Source of the DNA: an uncultured Bacteroidales bacterium
GTDB taxonomy: Bacteria; Bacteroidota; Bacteroidia; Bacteroidales; Bacteroidaceae
DNA length: 14,155 nucleotides
Direction of reading: 5' to 3'
Assembly (NCBI GenBank): GCA_902768605.1
Contig: CACXLY010000066.1
Location: 1-14,155, forward strand
Position numbers and translations under genes: made by a program. Below are positions 6,290 through 13,330 of this stretch, piece by piece (position 1 is the first letter of the stretch; each line of letters starts with the position of its first letter). Under the pieces are notes generated by a model. The model was not told where the DNA came from. It saw nothing but the letters and a program-made list of their open reading frames with translations, and ran no database searches.

Positions 6290-6937
6290 TCAACGGAGCA
6301 CGCTCTTGCGCACAGTAAAGGAGCCGTCAGCATACGTGGTCTTCTTCATGAAGACACCGCGGACGGGGCGTTCCACCTTCTGACCGGAGAGGTCGTAATA
6401 GGTAACGGAGCAGGCTTTGCTTGCCTTTACGTCACCTATTCCATCAGGATCGGTGGCAAATCTCAACGTGACGGACGGGCCGTCCTCATCGGGGAAGTAG
6501 CTGTTTCCCACCTTGCGGAACGTCTGTAGCTGATAGGTGACGATGCACGTCCCATCACCATCGGGGAGGAACTCTGTCTGCATATCTCTCAGCTGTCCAG
6601 GCATAAAGGCATCGGCATTCGTCGTGTAGGTTCCTGCCGCGCCTTGCGACATGCAGTTGCTTGGAAAACATGTCTGGAAACGACCTCCCTTGATGACTTG
6701 TATTGTGTAAGTGGCGCCGCCGTACACTACGTCGTTACTGACGTTCGTCACCTTCAGCCCGCTTGGCATCAGCATATCGCCAAAGAGCTCGTCGATTTCG
6801 ATTTCCGTGAGGTTGAGCACCGTGCCATCGGGGATTATCTCACCTGAGGCGTTCACGAATTGAAGTGGGAAGTTGTTTTGTGCCTGCAGAGCAAAGGCCG
6901 CAAAGAGGCTAAAGAATAATGTAACGATTTTCTTCAT
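6290..6937 (-). CDS. Small secreted protein with YDLSG tail, function unknown
   Basis: A 215-residue protein with a signal peptide (MKKIVTLFFSLFAAFALQAQ). I do not recognise a named family. The mature part is beta-rich and contains a closely spaced cysteine pair, C90 and C95 in TCFPSNC, plus C131 and C176. The end has YYDLSGQKVERPVRGVFMKK, the same type of C-terminal segment as in the next gene. The start lies 22 bp after the stop of the Omp28-like lipoprotein gene and the stop lies 26 bp before the next start, so it is an internal gene of the five-gene operon. The cysteines fit the thiol theme of its neighbours. Confidence 0.8.
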   Translation of the reverse strand: MKKIVTLFFSLFAAFALQAQNNFPLQFVNASGEIIPDGTVLNLTEIEIDELFGDMLMPSGLKVTNVSNDVVYGGATYTIQVIKGGRFQTCFPSNCMSQGAAGTYTTNADAFMPGQLRDMQTEFLPDGDGTCIVTYQLQTFRKVGNSYFPDEDGPSVTLRFATDPDGIGDVKASKACSVTYYDLSGQKVERPVRGVFMKKTTYADGSFTVRKSVLR

Positions 6938-6959
6938 AGGCTATGTTTTTATCTTTGAG

Positions 6960-7733
6960 TCAATATAATTTCATGGCTTGCAGCACGCCGCCCTCGTTAT
7001 AGACGAAGGCAACGACACTCAATTCCAGCTTGTTCCAATTGGGTTCGAGGTGCTGTTCGAACGTGCGCTCGACGGTCTCGCCTTCCTTTACGCTGAAGTC
7101 TTCGCCCCAAAGGCCGTTGATGGCTGTGCGGAAGACGTGGTTGTGGACATACGTCATGTTGGGTGTTCCGTCGGGCATGAGCTGGAGCGCCGTGATGCCG
7201 TCCTCGAGTAGCCAAAGCTGGAGCTTGCCCGAGACGTTGCCATCGGTGCCGTCGGCCCACAGCCGTATCGTCATGACGTCACCCTCGGTGGTGACGATGC
7301 CGTCGAGTCGCAGCGGGGCGGGCTTGGCGAGCTCTTCCTTCACGGCTGCTGCCCACTCGGGATAGTTGACGGGTGCGTGGCGGTTGACCAACCCGATGGG
7401 CTGATACTCCAGACCCCAATGGTTGTAGTATGCATCGCCTGTCTCGGTGGCGAGCCCTATGTTTTTGGCATTGCCTGCGAAGCCAAGCGGTCCGCCATGG
7501 ATGCCGACGGCCACGATGGCGTCGCCGTATGTCTCCTGCAACTGCTCGATAACCTCTGTCGCTTTCGGGCAGTTGGAGCAGCGCTGGCCTGTAAAGTCCT
7601 CGATGAGCACGACGCGCTGGGCCGGCTCGGGCTTCTCATAGATCAGGCGTTCGTCTTCCGATATGTGGTCGCAAGCCAGCAGCATCATGCAGATGCAACT
7701 TATAATATAATATGTATAGCGACGTGACATCAT
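6960..7733 (-). CDS. Omp28-related lipoprotein with CSNC motif
   Basis: A 257-residue lipoprotein. The start is MMSRRYTYYIISCICMM at 7733 (or 7730); the hydrophobic segment ends in the lipobox LLAC with C21 as the probable lipidated residue, followed by DHISEDE. The longer frame to 7793 adds Arg-rich residues that overlap the preceding gene and is rejected. The mature protein begins an Omp28-like, thioredoxin-like domain at VVLIEDFTGQRCSNCPKA, with C52 and C55, and continues GDAIVAVGIHGG, where a thioredoxin beta-strand is expected. The second half (about 150-257) is a beta-sandwich-like region ending AMKLY. The gene starts 10 bp after the DUF6029-like gene stop. Family members are surface or outer-membrane lipoproteins of unknown biochemical role. 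Confidence 0.88.
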   Translation of the reverse strand: MMSRRYTYYIISCICMMLLACDHISEDERLIYEKPEPAQRVVLIEDFTGQRCSNCPKATEVIEQLQETYGDAIVAVGIHGGPLGFAGNAKNIGLATETGDAYYNHWGLEYQPIGLVNRHAPVNYPEWAAAVKEELAKPAPLRLDGIVTTEGDVMTIRLWADGTDGNVSGKLQLWLLEDGITALQLMPDGTPNMTYVHNHVFRTAINGLWGEDFSVKEGETVERTFEQHLEPNWNKLELSVVAFVYNEGGVLQAMKLY

Positions 7734-7743
7734 GCGTGCTGTT

Positions 7744-9393
7744 TCAGAAGTTGTAGTTGTACGAGAGCGTCCATCCCGTCGATGCCGGCACATAGCGGCA
7801 GACGCCTCCCGAGCAGTTGTAGCCTGCCCTGGTACGTCCGTAGCCGCCCTGGATGCGGTGCTGGCCGACGTTGTAAGTCACGAGCCCCTGGTAGTAATGC
7901 AGATCGGTCTCGCCGCAGTTCCACATGTCGCTGACGGTGAACATCCAGTGGGGAGCGAGGGAGAGCTCAAGCAGGCCGAAGGCCCAGTCGCCCTGGTCCT
8001 GCTTGGTGGTCAAATACTGCACTTCGCCTCGCAGAGTCACCTTCGGCGAGAACTGGTACTTGCCGTCGGCGATATAGATATGGGTGTGCACCGTGCCGCC
8101 ATGTCCTTCGACGACGGTCTGGTTGTATTGCTGATTGAGATACATCAGGCTGAGCTTGAATGCCTTTGAGAGTTTGCGGGTCAGGGTGAAGTCGAAGCTG
8201 CGGTAATACGTCTCGTCGCCCCATTTGAAGAATTTCGACGTGTATCCGTTGGTCTGTGCGATGAGGTCGCCTGCCGTGGGGTACGTCTTGTCGATGGCAC
8301 GGACGTACGAGAGGTTTGCCTTGACGTTCATGCCGTATTTGCCTCCGAGCGCCGTTTTCCTCTTGAAGTTGTAGCCCACCTCTGCCTGATAGGCCCACTC
8401 GCCGCCGGCAAGCTGCGTGGCGTACGGGTAGAGGGCGGCCAGCGCGTAAGTCTGGTCCTGCGTGAAGGCGGGCAGATGGTTGATGGCGGACGATATGCCG
8501 ATGGACTTCGAGATATCGCTGGTGCTCTTGAACGACATGTTTTCCGACCGCTTGGCCTGCAGCAGGACGCTCAGCCCCTTTTCTGAATAAGAGCCTGAGA
8601 GCATGACAGCCGAGCCTTTACGATAGATGTGGGAGTTGGCGAAGGATGGGTCAGCGCTCTTCTGCGCATACTCTGCGAGGAGGTTCCACGCGCCTTTGTT
8701 GAAGCCGGTCCTGACGTCCCAGGCATTGACGAACTTGGGGAGGTGCAGGCGATAGACGGGCGATATAAAGACGTTCTCGTCGGCTTTCTCGTACTTGTTC
8801 ACCCAGGAGCCGCCGAGCGTGACGCCCATTCCCTTTGCCTGCCACGCGGGGATGAGCTCTCCGAGGTTGACCTCGGCATCGGTGCCGCTTATGAGCGACT
8901 TGTTCCACTCCCAGTAACGGCGCTGCACGCCCGTGAGGGCTTTCAGCGTGATGCCGCTGTAGGGCTTCACCACGATGCGACCTCCGAGCAGGGAATTGTC
9001 GATGCCGAGCGAGCGCTCCTCATAGGTGCGGAGGATGAAGCCCGAACCAAACTGCTCGTAGAACGTGCCGGCGGTCAGCTCCGTCTTACCCAACTTGCCC
9101 TTCACCCAGAAGTGAGGCACGCCCCAGCCCTCGAAGTCGGCTTCGAAGCCGGGTAGCGGATACTCCAGGAACTCCAGGCGTGCGCCGGCGTCGACGTACT
9201 TGCTTTGCATCAAGAGGTCGGCGTATGTGTTGTTGAGGAAACTGCCGGTCTTCTCGGCTCCCGTACGGCTGTCGTGCCGCGGCACAAGCATATCGCTCTG
9301 TATGCTGCCGGAAAGGGACACACCCTTCCTTTCCCACGACCATGCCGTGAGGACACAGAGAGAAAGTGACAGATATACGAGGAGTCGCCGCAT
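7744..9393 (-). CDS. DUF6029-like outer-membrane beta-barrel protein
   Basis: A 549-residue protein with a signal peptide (MRRLLVYLSLSLCVLTAWS) and a long run of alternating beta-strands ending in the aromatic barrel tail TLSYNYNF, with F at the C-terminus. The YEQFGSGFILRTYEERSLG segment and the strand pattern fit the DUF6029 family of Bacteroidetes, as I remember it. Three cysteines lie near the end: about C493 (WNCGE), and C527 and C532 (YNCSGGVCRY), which could form a disulfide. The ATG at 9393 overlaps the tlpA-like stop by one base (TGATG), a typical translational-coupling arrangement; a GTG three bases earlier is the alternative. Function unknown; the fixed company of TlpA-like and Omp28-like proteins suggests a shared envelope task. 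Confidence 0.85.
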   Translation of the reverse strand: MRRLLVYLSLSLCVLTAWSWERKGVSLSGSIQSDMLVPRHDSRTGAEKTGSFLNNTYADLLMQSKYVDAGARLEFLEYPLPGFEADFEGWGVPHFWVKGKLGKTELTAGTFYEQFGSGFILRTYEERSLGIDNSLLGGRIVVKPYSGITLKALTGVQRRYWEWNKSLISGTDAEVNLGELIPAWQAKGMGVTLGGSWVNKYEKADENVFISPVYRLHLPKFVNAWDVRTGFNKGAWNLLAEYAQKSADPSFANSHIYRKGSAVMLSGSYSEKGLSVLLQAKRSENMSFKSTSDISKSIGISSAINHLPAFTQDQTYALAALYPYATQLAGGEWAYQAEVGYNFKRKTALGGKYGMNVKANLSYVRAIDKTYPTAGDLIAQTNGYTSKFFKWGDETYYRSFDFTLTRKLSKAFKLSLMYLNQQYNQTVVEGHGGTVHTHIYIADGKYQFSPKVTLRGEVQYLTTKQDQGDWAFGLLELSLAPHWMFTVSDMWNCGETDLHYYQGLVTYNVGQHRIQGGYGRTRAGYNCSGGVCRYVPASTGWTLSYNYNF

Positions 9394-9881
9394 CACTTCA
9401 ATAGCTCGCGCACTTTCTCGATAAGCTCCGTCTCAGCCCCGTCGGTGTAGCCGCTGTGCTTATACACGACCTTGCCCTTGGCATCGACGATGAGCGTGTA
9501 GGGAATCATCTGTCCGCCTACGGCGCGAAGGAAGTCGCTGTTCGGGTCGAGCAGTACGTCGTACTCCCAGCCGTGGTTGCTCACGAGGGGCTTTACCTTG
9601 TTGATGTTCTGCGCCTGGTCGATGCTCACGGCAAAAATCTTGACGCCGGTCTCTTCCTGCCAGTCAGCATAGACCTCGCTGATGGCATCGAGCTCGCGGT
9701 TGCAGGGCTTGCACCACGTGGCGAAAAAGTCGATGATGAAGGGCTTGCCGTCATTCGCAAGGGTGTCCGTACGCACTTCCACGCCGCCCATCGTCTTCAG
9801 GGTGATGGTCGGCAGCTGAGCCTGCACCTGATGCAGGGAAAGGGCAAAAGCCACAGCAAGAAAAAGCAGTATTCTTTTCAT
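9393..9881 (-). CDS. TlpA-like thioredoxin-family protein (periplasmic)
   Basis: A 162-residue exported thiol-disulfide protein. The start at 9881 gives MKRILLFLAVAFALSLHQVQAQ, a clean signal peptide; the frame extends to 9941 but that adds residues across the promoter. The thioredoxin fold is clear: FIIDFFATWCKPC with active-site C57 and C60, VKIFAVSIDQ, and the cis-proline region GGQMIPYTLIVDAKGKVVYKHSGY. Length and layout match TlpA/ResA-type proteins. It is the first gene of the envelope operon, with its own promoter 30-60 bp upstream, and its stop overlaps the next start. Most such proteins reduce disulfides in exported partners; here the partners may be the cysteine-bearing products encoded downstream. 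Confidence 0.92.
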   Translation of the reverse strand: MKRILLFLAVAFALSLHQVQAQLPTITLKTMGGVEVRTDTLANDGKPFIIDFFATWCKPCNRELDAISEVYADWQEETGVKIFAVSIDQAQNINKVKPLVSNHGWEYDVLLDPNSDFLRAVGGQMIPYTLIVDAKGKVVYKHSGYTDGAETELIEKVRELLK

Positions 9882-9911
9882 ACTTTTAGTGTTTAAACTA
9901 TTTTTCGGGTG

Positions 9912-9942
9912 CAAAGGTACGAATAAGCAAGCACAATACAAA
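9912..9942 (-). promoter_or_regulatory. Promoter of the five-gene envelope operon
   Basis: On the minus strand, TTTG (9942-9939), a 19-bp spacer, then TACCTTTG (9919-9912). Both boxes match the Bacteroidetes consensus. The tlpA-like ATG is 30 bp downstream. Confidence 0.75.
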
Positions 9943-10010
9943 ATAAAATCAAATATATTTTATTTTTTTTGCCTGGCGCAGCACCTTCCACGCGTGGCAC
10001 CGCAAAACGC

Positions 10011-10086
10011 CACAGCAAGGAACGGCCTTTCCCACAGCAAGGAACGGCCAACGCCACAGCAAGGAAAAGCCAACGCCACAGCAAGG
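10011..10086. repeat. 22-bp palindromic satellite, array 2 (three units plus a partial one)
   Basis: Units start at 10011, 10033, 10055 and 10077 in 22-bp register, each opening with CACAGCAAGG. The first has the palindrome GGAACGGCCTTTCC found in array 1; later units end in CCAACGC. The 339-bp gap between tlpA and cysK holds, besides this array, a promoter, an AT-rich stretch (9950-9970), the palindrome CCACGCGTGG (9988-9997) and a GC-rich palindromic element. Confidence 0.88.
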
Positions 10087-10113
10087 ATCTTTTGATGCCT
10101 CACGTGGCGTTGG
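10070..10113. other. Strong hairpin at the edge of satellite array 2
   Basis: CCAACGCCAC (10070-10079) pairs perfectly with GTGGCGTTGG (10104-10113). An inner stem AGGATC with GATGCCT (one bulge) caps it with a TTTT loop. The CCTCACGTGGC edge is the near reverse complement of the CACGTGAAGG edge of array 1. It is 107 bp past the cysK stop and could stabilise the 3' end of that transcript. Confidence 0.5.
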
Positions 10114-10174
10114 AAAATGCTTCATGCTCCGCCCTCTCTTCCCCCCTTTGGCCAGCCGCCTTGTCAGCCGGTCA

Positions 10175-10218
10175 GTCCCCTCCCCCTTGGGAGAGGACGA
10201 GAGGGGAACCGTAGGGGC
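10175..10218. repeat. GC-rich palindromic element, diverged half copy
   Basis: This stretch aligns with the right half of the 1671-1775 element: both carry CTCCCCC, then GAGG(A), GAGGG, CCGT and GGGG in the same order. It ends three bases before the cysK stop codon, so it forms the immediate 3' flank of that gene. Confidence 0.6.
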
Positions 10219-10220
10219 CT

Positions 10221-11150
10221 CTACTCCTCCAGCAGCGCTGTGGAGAGGTAGCGTTCGCCAGTATCGGGCAGCAGGACCACGATGTTCTTTCCCGCGAACT
10301 CAGGTCTCTGAGCCACCGTTGCAGCAGCATAAGCTGCTGCTCCCGAAGATATTCCCACGAAGATGCCCTCCTCCTTGGCAACGGCCCTCGCTGTGGCGAA
10401 CGCGTCCTCGTTGCTTACGGGCAGCACCTCGTCGATGAGCGCTGCATCGTAATTCTTCGGAACGAAGCCCGCCCCGATGCCTTGTATCTTATGCGCGCCG
10501 GAGGGCTGGCCGGAGAGTACTGCGCTGCTGGCAGGCTCTACGGCAACGACATACACGCCCGGGTTGTGGGCCTTGAGGGCCTTCGCCGTGCCCGAGACCG
10601 TGCCACCCGTGCCGACGCCTGCCACGAAGACATCCACCTTGCCCTGGCTGTCCTGCCAAATCTCCTCGCCCGTCGTCTTGACGTGGATGGCGGGATTGGC
10701 GGGATTCTCGAACTGCTGAAGGATGACGGCGCCCGGGGTGCTGTCCCGCAGCTCCTCTGCCTTGCGGATGGCGCCCTTCATGCCTTCGCTGCCGGGCGTC
10801 AACACGATTTCCGTGCCGTAGGCTTGTGCCAGCTTGCGGCGCTCGACGCTCATCGTTTCGGGCATCGTCAGGATGACTTTGTAGCCGCGTACAGCGCCGA
10901 CGAGCGACAGCCCGACGCCCGTGTTGCCGCTGGTCGGCTCGATGATGGTGCCGCCTTGCTTGAGGATGCCTTTCTCCTCGGCATCGAGTATCATGCTGAG
11001 GGCGATGCGGTCCTTGACGCTGCCACCGGGGTTGAAGAACTCTACCTTAGCTATCACGTTAGCTTTCAGGTTACGATTTGCCGCAAAAGTGCTGAGCTGC
11101 ACCAACGGCGTGCGACCGATCAGGTCGGTGATTGACTTGTAGATTGCCAT
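10221..11150 (-). CDS. cysK: Cysteine synthase A (O-acetylserine sulfhydrylase)
   Basis: A 309-residue PLP enzyme that makes cysteine from O-acetylserine and sulfide in the cytoplasm. All family signatures are present: PLP lysine K46 in NPGGSVKDRIA, the substrate loop TSGNTG at 73-78, the phosphate-binding loop GTGGT at 180-184, and GISSGAAAYAA near residue 270. Length is normal. The first residues MAIYKSITDLIGRTPLVQL are typical, so the ATG at 11150 is secure. It follows metY on the same strand after 128 bp that contain a palindromic element. No Bacteroidetes promoter box is visible in that gap, so it is probably co-transcribed with metY. Confidence 0.96.
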   Translation of the reverse strand: MAIYKSITDLIGRTPLVQLSTFAANRNLKANVIAKVEFFNPGGSVKDRIALSMILDAEEKGILKQGGTIIEPTSGNTGVGLSLVGAVRGYKVILTMPETMSVERRKLAQAYGTEIVLTPGSEGMKGAIRKAEELRDSTPGAVILQQFENPANPAIHVKTTGEEIWQDSQGKVDVFVAGVGTGGTVSGTAKALKAHNPGVYVVAVEPASSAVLSGQPSGAHKIQGIGAGFVPKNYDAALIDEVLPVSNEDAFATARAVAKEEGIFVGISSGAAAYAAATVAQRPEFAGKNIVVLLPDTGERYLSTALLEE

Positions 11151-11191
11151 GATATTTATTATTTAATGATGTACTATTTGCTGCTTAAATT

Positions 11192-11253
11192 GGCTCCAAA
11201 GCCAGCGGGCAGGGGCTCCAAAGCACTCCCCCAAAGGGGGAGCGGGGAGGGGG
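11192..11253. repeat. GC-rich palindromic element, copy between metY and cysK
   Basis: Positions 11223-11253 are the exact reverse complement of 1677-1707 in the fusion gene. A stem CTCCCCC, AAA, GGGGGAG lies inside. The neighbouring sequence repeats GGCTCCAAAGC twice (from 11191 and 11214). As RNA it would form a compact hairpin in the metY-cysK intergenic part of the transcript. Confidence 0.8.
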
Positions 11254-11278
11254 TCTGTATTATTAACGTAATTCCTTC

Positions 11279-12565
11279 CTATTTTATTGCCTCAAACGCC
11301 TGTTCCAGGTCAGCGATGATGTCGTCGATATGCTCTACGCCGACGCTCAGACGTACAGTTGCGGGCGTGATATGCTGCTCGGCAAGCTCCTCGGGCGATA
11401 ATTGAGAGTGCGTGGTAGTAGCAGGGTGAATGACGAGGCTCTTGACGTCGGCGACGTTGGCAAGCAATGTGAAGACCTTCAGCGCATCAATGAACTGCCA
11501 GGCTGCCTCTTGGCCGCCCTTGATCTCGAAGGTGAAGATGCTGGCGCCACCCTGTGGGAAGTAGCGCTGGTAGAGGGCGTGGTCGGGGTGCGATGCGAGG
11601 GCAGGATGGTTCACCTTCGCCACCTGCGGGTGCTTCGACAGGTAATCGACCACCTTCAGCGCGTTCTCGGTGTGGCGCTCGATGCGCAGGGGCAGCGACT
11701 CGACGCCCTGCAGCAGAATCCAGGCATTGAAAGGCGAGATGGCAGCCCCCGTGTCGCGAAGGATGACGGCACGGATGCGGGTCGCGAACGCCGCCGGACC
11801 GGCCACGTCGGCAAACACGACACCATGGTAGCTGGCATCGGGTTGGGCGATGCTCGGATAGCGGTCAGCATTGGCTTTCCAGTCGAAGCGTCCGCCGTCC
11901 ACTATCACGCCGCCAAGCGTCGTCCCGTGTCCGCCGATGAACTTCGTCGCGGAGTGAACCACGATGTCTGCACCGTGCTCGAGCGGCCTAATGAGGAGCG
12001 GGGCAAAGGTATTATCCACGATGAAGACGATGCCATGCCTGTGGGCGACTTCGGCCACGCCTTCGATGTTCAGCACGTCGCTGTTGGGATTGCCAAGGGT
12101 TTCTGCATAGATGACTTTCGTGTTAGGTCGGATGGCCGCTTCCAGCGCGTCAAGATCGTTGATTTTTACGATGGAATGGGCAATTTTTGACGCAGCGAGG
12201 GTGTGCGTAATGAGGTTGTAGGAGCCACCGTAAAGGTTGTCGGCTGCCACGATATGGTCGCCCGCCTGCAGGATATTCTGCAGGGAATAGGTGATGGCTG
12301 CTGCGCCCGAAGCGACGGCAAGACCAGCCACGCCGCCTTCCAGCGCAGCGATGCGGTCCTCCAACACGCCCTGTGTGGAGTTCGTCAGGCGTCCGTAGAT
12401 GTTTCCCGCATCACGCAGGCCAAAGCGGTCCGCAGCGTGCTGGGCGTTGTGAAACACATAGCTTGCGGTCTGATAGATAGGCACGGCACAAGCGTCCGTC
12501 GTGGGGTCTGCAACTTGTCCTGCATGCAGGGCGATTGTCTCAAGATGTTGTTTCTGTGTACTCAT
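11279..12565 (-). CDS. metY: O-acetylhomoserine sulfhydrylase (O-acetylhomoserine aminocarboxypropyltransferase)
   Basis: A 428-residue PLP enzyme of the Cys/Met metabolism family. It forms homocysteine from O-acetylhomoserine and sulfide, and can take part in cysteine formation. Visible signatures: ETIALHAGQ at the start, PIYQTASYVF, IYGRLTNSTQ, the aromatic PLP-stacking segment DNLYGGSYNL, IVDNTFAPLL, and the PLP lysine K208 in HSATKFIGGHGT. At about 430 residues it matches MetY; MetB and MetC are nearer 380-400. The insertion around DGGRFDWKANADRYPS is typical of MetY. The ATG at 12565 follows an AT-rich leader of about 95 nt with heptad repeats. It is divergent from an Lrp/AsnC gene and upstream of cysK, so it is probably the first gene of a sulfide-assimilation unit. 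Confidence 0.95.
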   Translation of the reverse strand: MSTQKQHLETIALHAGQVADPTTDACAVPIYQTASYVFHNAQHAADRFGLRDAGNIYGRLTNSTQGVLEDRIAALEGGVAGLAVASGAAAITYSLQNILQAGDHIVAADNLYGGSYNLITHTLAASKIAHSIVKINDLDALEAAIRPNTKVIYAETLGNPNSDVLNIEGVAEVAHRHGIVFIVDNTFAPLLIRPLEHGADIVVHSATKFIGGHGTTLGGVIVDGGRFDWKANADRYPSIAQPDASYHGVVFADVAGPAAFATRIRAVILRDTGAAISPFNAWILLQGVESLPLRIERHTENALKVVDYLSKHPQVAKVNHPALASHPDHALYQRYFPQGGASIFTFEIKGGQEAAWQFIDALKVFTLLANVADVKSLVIHPATTTHSQLSPEELAEQHITPATVRLSVGVEHIDDIIADLEQAFEAIK

Positions 12566-12569
12566 AACG

Positions 12570-12630
12570 ATATTTACTATTTAACGATTTACAATTTACG
12601 ATTTATTTACTATTTAATTATTTAATAATG
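12570..12630. repeat. AAATCGT-type heptads in the metY leader
   Basis: On the minus strand this AT-rich stretch contains AAATCGT, AAATTGT, AAATCGT in 7-bp steps, flanked by TAAATAGTAAATA on both sides. The same AAATCGT heptads occur in the tRNA spacer at 3574-3594. Confidence 0.65.
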
Positions 12631-12666
12631 TATGGAATTGTCGTTCTCTTTGTCGTTTTGACGGTG

Positions 12667-12698
12667 CAAAGTTACGACAAGATGAAATTTCTTCCAAG
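12667..12698 (-). promoter_or_regulatory. Promoter of metY (and probably cysK)
   Basis: On the minus strand, CTTG (12698-12695), a 20-bp spacer, then TAACTTTG (12674-12667). Box sequences and spacing resemble those of the tRNA-Ser promoter. The metY ATG is about 100 bp downstream. Confidence 0.7.
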
Positions 12699-12725
12699 AA
12701 GAATGGAAAGTTCAGAAATAATTAC

Positions 12726-12733
12726 TAACTTTG
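12726..12733 (+). promoter_or_regulatory. Promoter -7 box of the Lrp/AsnC gene
   Basis: TAACTTTG matches the -7 consensus; no TTTG-like box is seen 19-21 bp upstream, as might be expected for a regulated promoter. Its start point would give a leader of about 95 nt. The metY promoter is 28 bp away on the other strand. Confidence 0.55.
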
Positions 12734-12737
12734 CATC

Positions 12738-12757
12738 GGCAAATAGAAAGATTTGCC
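12738..12757 (+). other. Hairpin at the 5' end of the Lrp/AsnC leader
   Basis: GGCAAAT pairs perfectly with ATTTGCC around the loop AGAAAG, placed right where the transcript is expected to begin. As DNA it is a 20-bp dyad that could be an operator; as RNA it could protect the 5' end. Confidence 0.45.
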
Positions 12758-12834
12758 TAACACAAGTCATAAAACGACCTAAAAGCAGGTAAAACATTCT
12801 TTCTTAATTTTTAACTCTTAAACCATAACTTTAC

Positions 12835-13302
12835 ATGAGTTCACTCGACGAGACCGACCTGCGGATTCTAAGTCTTCTGCAGGACGATTCCAGGCTGACA
12901 AACAAGGAGTTAGCCGCAAAGATTCACCTCTCCCCCACTCCCACGTTCGAACGCGTGAAACGTCTGGAGCGCGAGGGCTACATCCGGAAATACATGGCGG
13001 TGCTGGATGCGGAGAAGATTAACCGCGGCTTCATCGCCTTCTGCAACCTCAGGATGAAGCAGCACTCCTACGAGAACGCACAGCGCATCATACAGGCCGT
13101 GCAGCACATCCCCGAGATTGTGGAGTGCTACAATATCAGCGGCGACTACGACTTCATGCTCAAGATTTACGTTTCCGACATGAAGGCTTACCAGGAGTTC
13201 GTGCTCCGCATCCTCGGCGACCTCGATTGCATCGGCTCGCTCAACTCCTTCTTCGTCCTCGGCGAAGTGAAGAACTCGCACCAGCTCCCACTAAATCACT
13301 GA
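12835..13302 (+). CDS. Lrp/AsnC family transcriptional regulator
   Basis: A 155-residue regulator of normal family length. Residues 1-60 are the N-terminal winged helix-turn-helix: LDETDLRILSLLQDDSRLTNKELAAKIHLSPTPTFERVKRLEREGYI, a textbook Lrp/AsnC pattern. Residues about 68-150 are the RAM effector-binding domain, with the characteristic VECYNISGDYDFMLKIYVSDM. These proteins bind DNA as dimers or octamers and respond to amino acids. The ATG at 12835 has AT-rich DNA before it and no Shine-Dalgarno sequence. Because it is divergent from metY and cysK, it is a good candidate to control them with methionine, cysteine or another amino acid as effector; this is inference from position. Confidence 0.95.
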   Translation: MSSLDETDLRILSLLQDDSRLTNKELAAKIHLSPTPTFERVKRLEREGYIRKYMAVLDAEKINRGFIAFCNLRMKQHSYENAQRIIQAVQHIPEIVECYNISGDYDFMLKIYVSDMKAYQEFVLRILGDLDCIGSLNSFFVLGEVKNSHQLPLNH

Positions 13303-13330
13303 AAACGCCGCAGGAACTGGCATGTCAGAT

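Noticed and set aside
7734..7793. Longer N-terminus of the Omp28-like lipoprotein from 7793
   Set aside because: It would overlap the upstream gene and put an Arg/Thr-rich stretch before the lipoprotein signal.
9394..9396. GTG at 9396 as the start of the DUF6029-like gene
   Set aside because: The ATG at 9393 overlaps the upstream stop as TGATG, the more usual coupling signal; the difference is a single residue.
12566..12666. SAM or other riboswitch in the metY leader
   Set aside because: The leader of about 95 nt is AT-rich repeat sequence without the conserved helices of a known SAM riboswitch.
13303..13330. Bidirectional terminator between the Lrp/AsnC gene and the barrel gene
   Set aside because: The 28-bp gap has no convincing stem with a T-run on either strand.
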